A DNA stretch of 64,000 nucleotides from an uncultured Lachnospiraceae bacterium (GTDB lineage: Bacteria; Bacillota; Clostridia; Lachnospirales; Lachnospiraceae). A model generated the notes under the pieces. The model ran no database searches and was not told the origin of the DNA. It was given only the letters and a program-made list of their open reading frames with translations. This document shows positions 33,175 to 41,727 of the stretch, in pieces (within the stretch, counting starts at the first letter, position 1; each line of letters begins with the position of its first letter). Position numbers and translations under genes: made by a program. The stretch spans positions 8,046-72,045 of the forward strand of contig CAJUDH010000016.1 of assembly GCA_910584845.1 (NCBI GenBank). The letters are read 5' to 3'.

Positions 33175-35006
33175 TGTTCCATTTGCTCCATCAACATGCC
33201 GACGGTATTGATTTTTTGTTCCAGGGCCGGCAGCCGCCGTTCTTCCTGGTTTACTGACAAACGAAAGTCGGTGAAACAGCTGTCCACTGAGGCCAGTTCC
33301 TTTTCGAACAAATCCATAATCTCATTGGAAACCTGTTGAACCATGGTTTTCCGGGCTTTTTCTGTTTCCTCTTGGAATTGCCGGATGCATTCTTTGGTAG
33401 CCGCTTCCATTTTTCCGGCGGCCTTGGGGTCGTAGAGCCGTTTAGCTAAAGAGTTGACGGCAACTGTGCCGACGATAACCCCGATCCCTACCATCCCCAC
33501 GGCGGCAATCGTCCCCACCAGCGCGCCGGCAAGGGTGCCTGCGGCGCCGGCAGCCGCGCTGCTGCCCAGGGCCCCGCTGACGCCGGCGGTCGTCCAGGCG
33601 GCCAGGCTTCCCGCCCCTGCGGCGCCGGCCATGCTTCCTGCCCCGCCTCCCCCTACAAGGGACAGGGCTTTCCTCATGCCGATTTGGGAATCGTACCTTT
33701 TGCGTTCTTTCCAGATTTTTAAGAACAGTTCCTGGGAAGAACCTTCCAACAACTGGTAAAACTCCCCGGCCATGGCGGCCGATTCTTTTGTTTTGGCCAC
33801 GATTTGGCGCCTGCTTTGGGATAAGGAGCCAAAAAAACGGTCATTTAATTCCAGGATATTTTCCCGCTGGTTGAAATATCCAACAGCTTCCTGAAAAAGG
33901 ATTTCCAGGTCGTGGAGGCATCCTTTCATGGTTTCAATGGTTTTCCGGTTGATGGAATCATCCATCATGGATTTGTAATTGTCGTTGACCATATTCAGGT
34001 AAGCGGCGAAATCTTCTTTGGTTTGAAACCGTTCCTTTATTTTATAAGGGTCCATTTTGGACAGGATTTCCTGTTCATAAAGGTCAATATCCTTATGGAT
34101 GTCGCCTGCCAATTTTTCCGTAAAATCCAGTAAAATCCCCCTGTGCTGAAAAATATAGCCGTCCAGGGCAGCATTGACCTTTTGTAGGATCTTTGCGTCA
34201 GATTCGTATTGCCTTTTTCTTAAGATGAAGGATTTTTGAAGCTGTGCCAGCATGGATTTGGCCTCGGCAACGTTTTGCCGCTGCTTATTCAACATAGGGT
34301 TTTCCCCGACCACTTCATGGCGGATATAAGAGCGGACGGATTCCCAGCTTACGATTTCCGGATGTTTCCGGCCTTCGGCAAGGCTTACAGGGAATACCGG
34401 CGCCGTAATCCGGCCCTCTTTCATATAGACTTTTATTTTTTCTATATTCTCAGTTAAAAGCTTGGGAGGGGCGGCGTCGCATTTGGTTAGGAAAAAGATT
34501 ATTTTTTTCCCGGTTAAACATTCCAGCATGTCCCATAATTTCGGGCTTCGGATGTTTTGGGCTTCTAAGACGGCAAAAACCGCGTCACAACCGGAAACCA
34601 GGGAACTTAACTTGCCAAAAGAACCGTCCCTCATGCGGTTAAGGCCCCTGGTATCAATAATGGAGATCCCTTTCATCTTGTCAGAAGGGACAAATTTTTT
34701 CTGAAAGCCGCCGGAAACCGGGGTTTCAAATGTTTGTGCACCCCACCGGTATTCGCAAATGTCCCCTGTCAAATAATCCGGCAAAGCCAGGACGTCCTGG
34801 AAAAGCATGCGCAGCACGCTGGTTTTCCCTACGCCGTCCTCGCCTAACACCAGGTAGGCGGTAGTATCCGTTAGTTTTTGCAGCCCGTCTTGGATTTTTT
34901 CCTTTTCGTATTGGTCGTCGCTGTCTTGTAAGATGGCGGATAATTCTTCGAACAGGCCGGATAAGATGGTGGATTCTTCGTTTTCGCATAAAATGTTGGT
35001 TGCCAT
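33159..35006 (-). CDS. Dynamin-like GTPase with glycine/alanine-rich membrane segment
   Basis: The 615-residue protein has a G domain with P-loop GEDGVGKTS (residues 55-63), G3 SIIDTRGLN (about 115-123) and G4 FLTKCD (172-177). Long helical stalk-like regions follow (residues 230-450). Next comes a Gly/Ala/Val-rich hydrophobic stretch of about 80 residues (near 455-535) suited to membrane insertion, then a helical tail. This order is that of bacterial dynamin-like proteins. The ATG at 35006 follows GGGAGGAT. Its role is unknown; membrane remodelling or stress protection are possible. Confidence 0.75.
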   Translation of the reverse strand: MATNILCENEESTILSGLFEELSAILQDSDDQYEKEKIQDGLQKLTDTTAYLVLGEDGVGKTSVLRMLFQDVLALPDYLTGDICEYRWGAQTFETPVSGGFQKKFVPSDKMKGISIIDTRGLNRMRDGSFGKLSSLVSGCDAVFAVLEAQNIRSPKLWDMLECLTGKKIIFFLTKCDAAPPKLLTENIEKIKVYMKEGRITAPVFPVSLAEGRKHPEIVSWESVRSYIRHEVVGENPMLNKQRQNVAEAKSMLAQLQKSFILRKRQYESDAKILQKVNAALDGYIFQHRGILLDFTEKLAGDIHKDIDLYEQEILSKMDPYKIKERFQTKEDFAAYLNMVNDNYKSMMDDSINRKTIETMKGCLHDLEILFQEAVGYFNQRENILELNDRFFGSLSQSRRQIVAKTKESAAMAGEFYQLLEGSSQELFLKIWKERKRYDSQIGMRKALSLVGGGGAGSMAGAAGAGSLAAWTTAGVSGALGSSAAAGAAGTLAGALVGTIAAVGMVGIGVIVGTVAVNSLAKRLYDPKAAGKMEAATKECIRQFQEETEKARKTMVQQVSNEIMDLFEKELASVDSCFTDFRLSVNQEERRLPALEQKINTVGMLMEQMEQWQRI

Positions 35007-35184
35007 TTTTATCCTCCCTTTGGCCAGGCACAACCCGGAGCGGGTATTCATCTCTGCCGAGATTATACCATATCCTCGTTATAACGGCAATTGATAAGTT
35101 TTTTTGTGGTACAGAATTAGCTGCGGCACGAGGCAAGCCACCAAAGCATACATTGATAATAAGTAAGCTTTAAGGTGGCTTTCT

Positions 35185-35814
35185 TTGAAGACATTTCCAA
35201 AGCCCCTGTCGCCCGGGGAAGAGAAGAGTTATCTGGAACGCTGCAGGGAGGGTGACCAGGAAGCGCGTAATATCCTGATTGAGCGGAATATGAGGCTGGT
35301 GGCCCATGTGGCGAAAAAATATCAGAATACGGATTATGACATGGAAGATTTACTGTCGGTTGGCACCATCGGACTGATTAAGGCGGTAAACAGCTTTCAT
35401 ATAGACAGGGGTTCCCGGCTGGCTACTTATGCGGCGAAATGTATTGAAAATGAAATCCTGATGCTTTTAAGGGCCAGCAAAAAATATACAAAGGAGGTTT
35501 CCTTATATGAACCCATCGGGGTAGACAAGGATGGGGAGGCGGTCAGCCTGGTGGATGTGATTGAGATGGAGAACAAGGAGGTGTTGGAAGACCTGATCCT
35601 GGGCCAAGATATTCAGGAACTGTATGAGGCTTACCAATGCTGCCTGAAAGAACAGGAGCAGGCTGTGATTGGCATGAGGTATGGCCTGTTCGGGAAACAG
35701 CCCCGCACACAGCGGGAAATTGCAGCAGCGCTGGGGATTTCCCGCTCCTATGTGAGCCGGATCGAGAAGAGGGCGCTTTTAAAGCTGCGGCGGGGAATGG
35801 AGTGTGTTGGGTAA
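35185..35814 (+). CDS. sigK: Sporulation sigma factor, SigK type, without pro-sequence
   Basis: This 209-residue sigma-70 family protein directs late mother-cell transcription. Region 2 is visible as RNMRLVAHVAKKYQNTDYDMEDLLSVGTIGLIKAVNSF, in line with SigK, and region 4 as REIAAALGISRSYVSRIEKRAL. The start is TTG behind AAGGTGG; an in-frame TAA lies only 7 codons upstream. The roughly 20-residue inhibitory pro-sequence of Bacillus SigK therefore cannot be encoded here. Its 3' end carries one copy of a 22-bp repeat found again 4.2 kb downstream. Confidence 0.88.
   Translation: MKTFPKPLSPGEEKSYLERCREGDQEARNILIERNMRLVAHVAKKYQNTDYDMEDLLSVGTIGLIKAVNSFHIDRGSRLATYAAKCIENEILMLLRASKKYTKEVSLYEPIGVDKDGEAVSLVDVIEMENKEVLEDLILGQDIQELYEAYQCCLKEQEQAVIGMRYGLFGKQPRTQREIAAALGISRSYVSRIEKRALLKLRRGMECVG
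35749..35770 (+). repeat. 22-bp direct repeat, copy in sigK (candidate att site)
   Basis: TATGTGAGCCGGATCGAGAA plus GA lies in the sigK region-4 codons for YVSRIEK. The same 22 bases recur at 39973-39994, with no identity beyond the edges. The two copies bracket an AT-rich block of three genes. Confidence 0.75.
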
Positions 35815-35852
35815 GAGGGGAGATTTGATGTTATCCAATTAGAATAGGCAGG

Positions 35853-35911
35853 GATAAAGTAAGCATTCAATGATCAGGAACTTGCTTTGTCCTTGCTTTT
35901 TTTGTTGTAAA
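35853..35911 (+). terminator. Terminator after sigK
   Basis: GGATAAAGTAAG pairs with CTTGCTTTGTCC through 12 pairs, two of them G-T, and TTGCTTTTTTT follows. It sits about 40 bases after the sigK stop. The remaining gap to 36021 contains no gene. Confidence 0.6.
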
Positions 35912-36020
35912 GGGGTGAAAAATCAACTATAATTATACAAAGGCGTGATGTATAAGGGGTCAGCGGATAAAGTTTGTTTGAACATGAAAAAATCTCAATC
36001 TGTACGAGAGGAGAATTAAA

Positions 36021-37043
36021 ATGGATATAATGGTTTATGATATACAATATGATGAAGTAATAAAGAGTTTTTATATAACAGCTGGAGTTACATATGAGTA
36101 TTCTGTTAAAAACTTTATACCATTAATTAATAAATTAGAATTTCAGAGAAGTCCATTACGTAAGTCGTTTTATAAACGATTAGAGGGTGATATTTTGAGT
36201 GGCTGTATTATGCCAAACATTACCCTGGCTATTAATATTGAGGGAGAGATGCCGCAGAAAGCTGAATTGAGTGAGAACTATATTGAAAGCAAATTGCCAT
36301 GTGCATTTGTTCTGGATGGAATACAGAGATTAAATACTATGAAAAGAATTGCAAATGATGATAAATTTCCCAAAGATCGAATGCTATATTGCAATATATT
36401 AATATGTAATTCAATGGATAGGTTATTATATCGAATGATAACATTGAATAATGGGCAAAGACCTATGACTGCTAGACATCAGATTGAAATACTGGCATCC
36501 AATATATTTGATTTTGATGAATTGCCTATTTTAGCAGTGACAGAAAAAGAAAGTAAACACCAAAAGAAATCTGATGACAGAATGAGTAAAGAGGTATTGA
36601 TAAAGGGATATTTGGCATATATAAGTAATTCTATTAATATTGATAATCAAAAGATAATTGAAAGTAAAATGAATGAACTTATAGCAGATCAGATTTTGGA
36701 ATCCAATATACCTCAAAAAAAAGGTGAGTTCAAAGAGGTGATTGGTTTTATAAATGAACAATTAGAAAATGATAAGTTAAGTGATTGGTTTAGAGTTCCC
36801 AATAATTTTATTGGTTTTACTGCCGCTATGAATAGGGTATTTTATTTTATCCGTTATATAAAGATACAGGATATGGAGGAAAAAATCACAGTTTTTGAGG
36901 AAGCATTTTCGGCATTGGATGTATCTAAAATAAAATTAGGCATGGCAAGGCGCAGGCTAGTACAGAACTATTTTGAAAATTTTGAAAAATTATCGGAATG
37001 TAGTGTTAGTAAATTGATTGATCATATTTCACAGGAGATATAG
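36021..37043 (+). CDS. DGQHR/DUF262-like protein of the sigK island
   Basis: This 340-residue AT-rich gene product contains CAFVLDGIQRLNTMKRI (about residues 92-108) and MITLNNGQRPMTARHQIEIL (about 139-158). These resemble the D-G-Q-x-R nucleotide-related motif and following helix of DGQHR/DndB-type and DUF262-type proteins, which occur in DNA-modification and phage-defence systems. An N-terminal segment (YKRLEGDILSGCIMPNITLAI) also fits that fold. Gln of the DGQ motif is Ile here, with Gln next. GAGGAG precedes the ATG. It is one base from the following HEPN-motif gene. Confidence 0.5.
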   Translation: MDIMVYDIQYDEVIKSFYITAGVTYEYSVKNFIPLINKLEFQRSPLRKSFYKRLEGDILSGCIMPNITLAINIEGEMPQKAELSENYIESKLPCAFVLDGIQRLNTMKRIANDDKFPKDRMLYCNILICNSMDRLLYRMITLNNGQRPMTARHQIEILASNIFDFDELPILAVTEKESKHQKKSDDRMSKEVLIKGYLAYISNSINIDNQKIIESKMNELIADQILESNIPQKKGEFKEVIGFINEQLENDKLSDWFRVPNNFIGFTAAMNRVFYFIRYIKIQDMEEKITVFEEAFSALDVSKIKLGMARRRLVQNYFENFEKLSECSVSKLIDHISQEI

Positions 37044-37044
37044 C

Positions 37045-37938
37045 ATGGGTGACGAATTTACACTTGGAATATATAAATACAAATGTAATACTAGAAATCA
37101 ATTACCAAATCTTCCAGAACAATTGAAGATGAGTAATATTTCACCATGCGGAGTTTTATTAGAGTTGGTCATGGGTAAAATGAATATATTGAATAGTGAT
37201 GGAGAACTTGTGTATAAACAGGAAACAAATTTCACAAAATTACCTGCAGAAATACAAATGACTAATACATATGAGCAATTTAATGAAGTACTGAATACTG
37301 ATATTTTAGATGAGGAATGCAGAAATATTTGTAATAGATTTATGCTTTATGATAGAACTAATAATTTTGTTTATGAACACATTTTGAATGAATTGACTCA
37401 ATATTTTGTTGTCAATGAATTATCACCATGCGAGGGATTTGTTCATTTATATCGTACATTAGAATTTATGAGTTACAGTTTTCCTTTGATATATGCTTCA
37501 AAATCTAAAAGCTATAGGGGGACTTACGATAGTTTGAAAAAGTTTCTGACTGGAGATAGTGGAGGAGAACTGAAATTTTTTGATAAGTTTTTGAAAGAAA
37601 TTTTTACAACTGATATTGCTTATCAATATGAGTTTGAGGTGTATGTGGATTCCTGTAATATTGAAGAATTAAAAAAGGAGTTTCAAGAAATTTTTAAGAC
37701 TGATTTTTTTACATTTGATGAAAATACTTTGACATTTAAATTTAAAAATGTGATGGAGTTATTTATTGAAATCAGGAATCGATATTTTCATATGTTACTT
37801 GGACAAGGCCGCAATAACTTTTTAAATATGGAATACGATAAAAATGATTTGTTTAGAAGCTTAAATCCCGTATTTATAAATTGGTTAGCTTTTATATTTG
37901 TAAAGATAGTTCAGCATGGAATAGAATCTTGTAATTGA
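37045..37938 (+). CDS. HEPN-motif protein paired with the DGQHR-like gene
   Basis: The 297-residue protein is largely helical in its C-terminal half. Near residue 244 it has EIRNRYFHML, a canonical HEPN R-N-x-x-x-H motif (R244, H249), as in RNase toxins and defence effectors of the ApeA/Abi types. The N-terminal 100 residues are strand-rich and unrecognised. The ATG at 37045, 1 base after the upstream stop, follows AGGAGA. The pair could be a toxin with its regulator or a sensor with its effector; this is inference. Confidence 0.55.
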   Translation: MGDEFTLGIYKYKCNTRNQLPNLPEQLKMSNISPCGVLLELVMGKMNILNSDGELVYKQETNFTKLPAEIQMTNTYEQFNEVLNTDILDEECRNICNRFMLYDRTNNFVYEHILNELTQYFVVNELSPCEGFVHLYRTLEFMSYSFPLIYASKSKSYRGTYDSLKKFLTGDSGGELKFFDKFLKEIFTTDIAYQYEFEVYVDSCNIEELKKEFQEIFKTDFFTFDENTLTFKFKNVMELFIEIRNRYFHMLLGQGRNNFLNMEYDKNDLFRSLNPVFINWLAFIFVKIVQHGIESCN

Positions 37939-38259
37939 TAATTTATTAGGACAGAATGGATTATTTCATCATTTAGAATACAGATAGAATGAGATATATC
38001 TATAATCGAAATGGGGTTAGATGAAATCCAATTATTGATTGTATTTTCTAATTCGCGATGGTCCTTTTGAACAAAAATTTTTACCATATATAATAAAACC
38101 TTTCATTATAAAGAGTTTCTGTAGACTGTATTATTATATGAAAAGAATAGCAATTTATACTTAATAAAAGAAATAGAAAATACATAACTATTATTCTGGG
38201 TAATCTGTAATAAATGATAAATGCCCAACAAGAAAAGGCATATATATGGAGGTGGTAAC
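37939..38259 (+). other. AT-rich gap inside the sigK island
   Basis: This 321-base stretch is strongly AT-rich and holds no convincing gene, terminator or repeat. A promoter for the next gene is probably within it, since that gene has its own strong ribosome-binding site. Confidence 0.4.
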
Positions 38260-39945
38260 ATGGCAAGGACAGTAGGGATAGGAATACAGAGCTTTGAAAA
38301 ATTAATAGAGAATCAATATTTTTATATTGATAAGACCAATTTTATCAAGGAATGGTGGGAAAATGGAGATGATGTAACCCTGATTACCCGACCAAGAAGG
38401 TTTGGAAAAACTCTGAATATGAGTATGCTGGAACGTTTTTTATCTATTGAGTATTCAGGGCAGGGGGAAATATTTGAGGGACTGGCTATATGGAGCGATG
38501 AAAAATATCGAAAACTCCAGGGAACTTGTCCGGTGATTTTTTTAAGCTTTGCTGATATTAAGGCAAATAATTTTTCTCTGGCAAGGGAAAAAATCTGCAT
38601 GATTATACAAAAATTATATAGCAAGTTTGATTTTTTGTTGGATAGCCGTATATTAAGAAAAGATGAGGAAAATTTTTTTAACAAGATATTTATGGAAATG
38701 TCAGATTCAGTGGCTGCTTGCGCTTTGCGGGAACTTTCCTGCTATCTTTTGAGATATTACGGAAAAAAAGTAATTATTTTAATGGATGAGTATGATACTC
38801 CGCTTCAAGAAGCATGGGTGCATGGCTACTGGCAGGAAATGACAGACTTTATCAGAGGGATGCTTAACTCAACCTTTAAGACGAATCCCTATTTAGAGCG
38901 GGCAGTTATGACTGGAATTACCAGAGTCAGTAAGGAGTCCATTTTTTCTGACTTAAATAATCTGGAAGTGGTGACTACCACTTCAGAGAAATATGAGAAT
39001 TGTTTTGGATTTATGGAAGAGGAAGTGTGGGAAGCTTTAAAAGAGTATGGATTATATGACAAGAGACAAAGGGTAAAAGATTGGTATGATGGTTTTACTT
39101 TTGGAAGAAGGCAGGATATTTATAACCCATGGTCTATCTTAAATTTTTTGGATAAGAAACGATTTTCCATGTACTGGGCAAATACCAGCAGTAACGGTCT
39201 GGTGAATAGGCTGATCAGAAGGGGGAGCCGGGATGTAAAGATGGAAATGGAGAAGCTTCTGAAAGGAGGAGTTATCCAAACCAGGATTGATGAGCAGATT
39301 ATATTCAATCAATTAGATAACAGAGCGGACGCTGTCTGGAGCCTTTTGCTGGCAAGCGGTTATCTGAAGGTGAAAAATTCCTTTATAGATGAAGAATGGG
39401 GACGGGATATTTATGATCTGACTTTAACGAACCGGGAAGTCCGGTTTATGTTTGGCCAGATGATAGATGGATGGTTTAGAGATTTTATTCCGGAATATAA
39501 TGATTTTGTGAAAGCCATGTTAACAGGGGACATAAAGGCCATGAATGCTTATATGAATAAAATAGCTTTGAATACGATCAGCTATTTCGATAGCGGGACA
39601 AAACCATCAGAGGAATCTGAACCTGAACGGTTTTACCACGGCCTTGTATTAGGCTTAACAGTGGAATTGTCAGAGAGGTATGTAATTACATCTAATCGGG
39701 AAAGCGGTTTTGGAAGATATGATGTGATGATGGAGCCGAAAAATGAAACAGACAATGCTATAATCATAGAATTTAAGGTCAGGGATTCCGGAGAAGAGAG
39801 GTCCCTGGAAGATACCGCGAATGCCGCATTGAGACAGATTGAAGAAAAGCAATATGCATCAGCTTTAGAAGCCAGGGGGATTGTATCAGAACGGATTCGC
39901 AAATATGGATTTGCGTTTGAGGGAAAAACCGTGCTGATACAATAA
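38260..39945 (+). CDS. AAA-ATPase-like/PD-(D/E)XK nuclease domain protein
   Basis: This 561-residue protein is of a type found in many copies in gut Clostridia and Bacteroides. The N-terminal AAA-like domain has LITRPRRFGKTLNMSML as its Walker A and KKVIILMDEYDTPL as Walker B. The C-terminal PD-(D/E)XK-like domain has SGFGRYDVMMEP and then AIIIEFKV, with Asp and the ExK pair. The ATG at 38260 follows GGAGGTGG. Its role is unproven; it may be a mobile or defence-associated nuclease. GC content is between the island pair and the host. Confidence 0.85.
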   Translation: MARTVGIGIQSFEKLIENQYFYIDKTNFIKEWWENGDDVTLITRPRRFGKTLNMSMLERFLSIEYSGQGEIFEGLAIWSDEKYRKLQGTCPVIFLSFADIKANNFSLAREKICMIIQKLYSKFDFLLDSRILRKDEENFFNKIFMEMSDSVAACALRELSCYLLRYYGKKVIILMDEYDTPLQEAWVHGYWQEMTDFIRGMLNSTFKTNPYLERAVMTGITRVSKESIFSDLNNLEVVTTTSEKYENCFGFMEEEVWEALKEYGLYDKRQRVKDWYDGFTFGRRQDIYNPWSILNFLDKKRFSMYWANTSSNGLVNRLIRRGSRDVKMEMEKLLKGGVIQTRIDEQIIFNQLDNRADAVWSLLLASGYLKVKNSFIDEEWGRDIYDLTLTNREVRFMFGQMIDGWFRDFIPEYNDFVKAMLTGDIKAMNAYMNKIALNTISYFDSGTKPSEESEPERFYHGLVLGLTVELSERYVITSNRESGFGRYDVMMEPKNETDNAIIIEFKVRDSGEERSLEDTANAALRQIEEKQYASALEARGIVSERIRKYGFAFEGKTVLIQ

Positions 39946-39972
39946 TTTTTTAGCCTTAACTTGACAGGAGGG

Positions 39973-39994
39973 TATGTGAGCCGGATCGAGAAGA
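39973..39994 (+). repeat. 22-bp direct repeat, downstream copy (candidate att site)
   Basis: This is an exact copy of the sigK segment at 35749-35770, here followed by 20 more codons that still look like a SigK tail (KALGKLREKFEG) and run without a stop into the next gene's frame. It is therefore a relic of a sigK 3' end, not chance similarity. Confidence 0.75.
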
Positions 39995-40056
39995 AAGCAT
40001 TAGGGAAACTTAGGGAAAAGTTTGAGGGTAAAACAAAATACAAGGAGGGCAAAGCC

Positions 40057-41448
40057 ATGACAGGTGAGGAAAGACTGAAAAGGTTTACCGAAGAAAATTA
40101 TCAGAAAACATTGACAAAGGTCAACAGCCATATTTACCATTTCCTGGGGTATGGGCATAGCAATGCCATTGCCGTTGTGGGAAACACATCGGTGATTTTA
40201 ATTGATGCCCTGGACAGCCCAGGCTATGCAAAAGACTTGAAGGAAGAGCTGGCAAGGCTGACGGATAAGCCGGTCCGGACAATTATCTATACCCACGGGC
40301 ATCCGGACCACCGGGGCGGGGCAGGGGTTTTTCGGGACACCGTTGAGGAGGTTATTGCTTTTGGGCCTCAAAAGCCGATGCTGAAATATTACGGCCGCCT
40401 CAATGATGTGTTAAACCAAAGGGGGGCTTTCCAGTTCGGCTATGAGTTGACGGACGAGGAAGCTATCAGCCAGGGCATAGGGATCCGTGAGGGGAAAGCC
40501 GTGGGAAAAGGAGGGTTTGACCCGATACCCCCTACTACCCTTTATCAGGAAAAAGAAGTGGAGCGGGAGATCGACGGCGTCCGGCTGAAGCTGGTAAGCG
40601 CACCGGGGGAAACGGACGACCAGATCTTTATCTGGCTGGAAGAGGATAAAGTGATCTGCACAGGGGACAATTATTATGGCTGCTGGCCTAACCTGTATGC
40701 CATCCGGGGAACCCAGTACCGGGATATTGCCGCATGGGTGGAGGCTTTGGACCAGATCCTTTCCTATGGGGCGGAGGCGCTATTGCCGGGCCATACCAGG
40801 CCATTGATGGGAAAAGGGCTGGTGCAGGGGCAGCTCAAGGTATTTCGGGATGCCATGGAATATGTGCTGTTAGAGACGCTGGACTGCATGAACCGGGGCA
40901 TGTCCATGAGCGAGGCTGTGGAAAGGGTGAAGCTTCCGGAGGAATACCGGGATAAAGAGTATCTGGGGGAATATTACGGCACGGTGGAATGGTCGGTAAA
41001 GAGCATTTACTGTGGGTATGTGGGATGGTTCGACGGAAATGCCGCCCGTCTGCTGCCGGTAAGCGAACGGGAATACCAGGCTGTGCTGAGGGAACTGGTT
41101 GGGCAGGAAAAATTGTTGGAGAAGATCCGGTCCTGCCTGGCAAAAGGCCAATATCAACTGGCGCTGCAACTGCTAGAGCTGGTTGACAGCGGGACGGAAA
41201 CCGCCGGCGAAGCCCAAACCACCGGCGAAAGTCAAACCGCCGGCGAAGCCCAAACCGCCAGCGAAAGTCAAACCGCCGGCGGAGCCCAAACCTCCAAGGC
41301 AGGCCAAACCGCCAACGCAAGGCAGGCAGGAAACGATAAGGAAGAAATGGTAAAAGGCTTGAAAAAACAAGCGCTTTTGGGAAGGGCAAGGCAGACGCCT
41401 TCTGCCAATGCAAGGCATTACCTGATTGCAAGCGCCAAAAGGCTGTAA
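40057..41448 (+). CDS. Metallo-beta-lactamase-fold alkylsulfatase-like protein
   Basis: This 463-residue hydrolase has the zinc motif THGHPDHRGG, a Glu/Asp-rich metal region with GDNYYGCWPNLYAIRG, and LLPGHTRPL. The helical dimerisation domain of SdsA1/BDS1-type alkylsulfatases follows (EYYGTVEWSVKSIYCGYVGWFDGN). The usual C-terminal SCP2-like domain is replaced by a low-complexity tract of seven 6-residue repeats (TAGEAQ, TTGESQ and so on) and a short tail. The ATG at 40057 follows AAGGAGGG; the longer open frame upstream is the sigK relic. Confidence 0.8.
   Translation: MTGEERLKRFTEENYQKTLTKVNSHIYHFLGYGHSNAIAVVGNTSVILIDALDSPGYAKDLKEELARLTDKPVRTIIYTHGHPDHRGGAGVFRDTVEEVIAFGPQKPMLKYYGRLNDVLNQRGAFQFGYELTDEEAISQGIGIREGKAVGKGGFDPIPPTTLYQEKEVEREIDGVRLKLVSAPGETDDQIFIWLEEDKVICTGDNYYGCWPNLYAIRGTQYRDIAAWVEALDQILSYGAEALLPGHTRPLMGKGLVQGQLKVFRDAMEYVLLETLDCMNRGMSMSEAVERVKLPEEYRDKEYLGEYYGTVEWSVKSIYCGYVGWFDGNAARLLPVSEREYQAVLRELVGQEKLLEKIRSCLAKGQYQLALQLLELVDSGTETAGEAQTTGESQTAGEAQTASESQTAGGAQTSKAGQTANARQAGNDKEEMVKGLKKQALLGRARQTPSANARHYLIASAKRL
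41200..41325 (+). repeat. 18-bp coding repeats, seven units
   Basis: Units of the form ACCGCCGGCGAAGCCCAA encode T-A-G-E-A-Q and variants (TTGESQ, TASESQ, TAGGAQ, TSKAGQ, TANARQ). They form a flexible linker after the helical domain of the alkylsulfatase-like protein. Confidence 0.85.
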
Positions 41449-41690
41449 CCCCGAAGCTATGCCCCCCAAGCTGTAACCCCGAGGCTATGCCCCCCAAGCT
41501 GCAATCCCAAAGCTATGCCCAAAAGCTGAACCCCGAAGCTATGCCCCCCAAGCTGCAATCCCAAAGCTATGCCCCCCAAGCTGTAACCCCAAAGCTATGC
41601 CCCCAAAGCTATGCCCCCCAAGCTGTAACCCCAAAGCTATGCCCCCAAAGCTATGCCCCCAAAGCTGCAACCCCAAAGCTGTAACCCGGG
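41440..41690 (+). repeat. Tandem array of 13-14 bp units starting at the gene's stop codon
   Basis: About 17 imperfect units of two alternating types, AAGCTATGCCCCCC and AAGCTGTAACCCC, fill nearly the whole gap. The first unit is the end of the coding sequence itself (GGCTGTAACCCC holds the TAA stop). An apparent frame at 41487-41684 is a by-product of the repeat. Confidence 0.85.
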
Positions 41691-41727
41691 AAATACACCC
41701 GGACCCGTAACCGGCCCCTAAGCCTTG

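Noticed and set aside
35185..39994. Classical skin element splitting sigK
   Set aside because: The upstream sigK is full length with its own stop and terminator, and no large serine recombinase lies in the block; only the 3' end is duplicated.
39961..40056. N-terminal extension of the alkylsulfatase-like protein
   Set aside because: These codons are a SigK-tail relic including the 22-bp repeat; a strong ribosome-binding site places the start at 40057.
41487..41684. Open frame of repeated PKLQSQSYA units after the alkylsulfatase-like gene
   Set aside because: It lies wholly in the non-coding tandem array, has no ribosome-binding site, and its repeat begins at the upstream gene's stop codon.
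41455..41690. CRISPR array
   Set aside because: The units are only 13-14 bases, contiguous, without unique spacers, and no cas gene is nearby.
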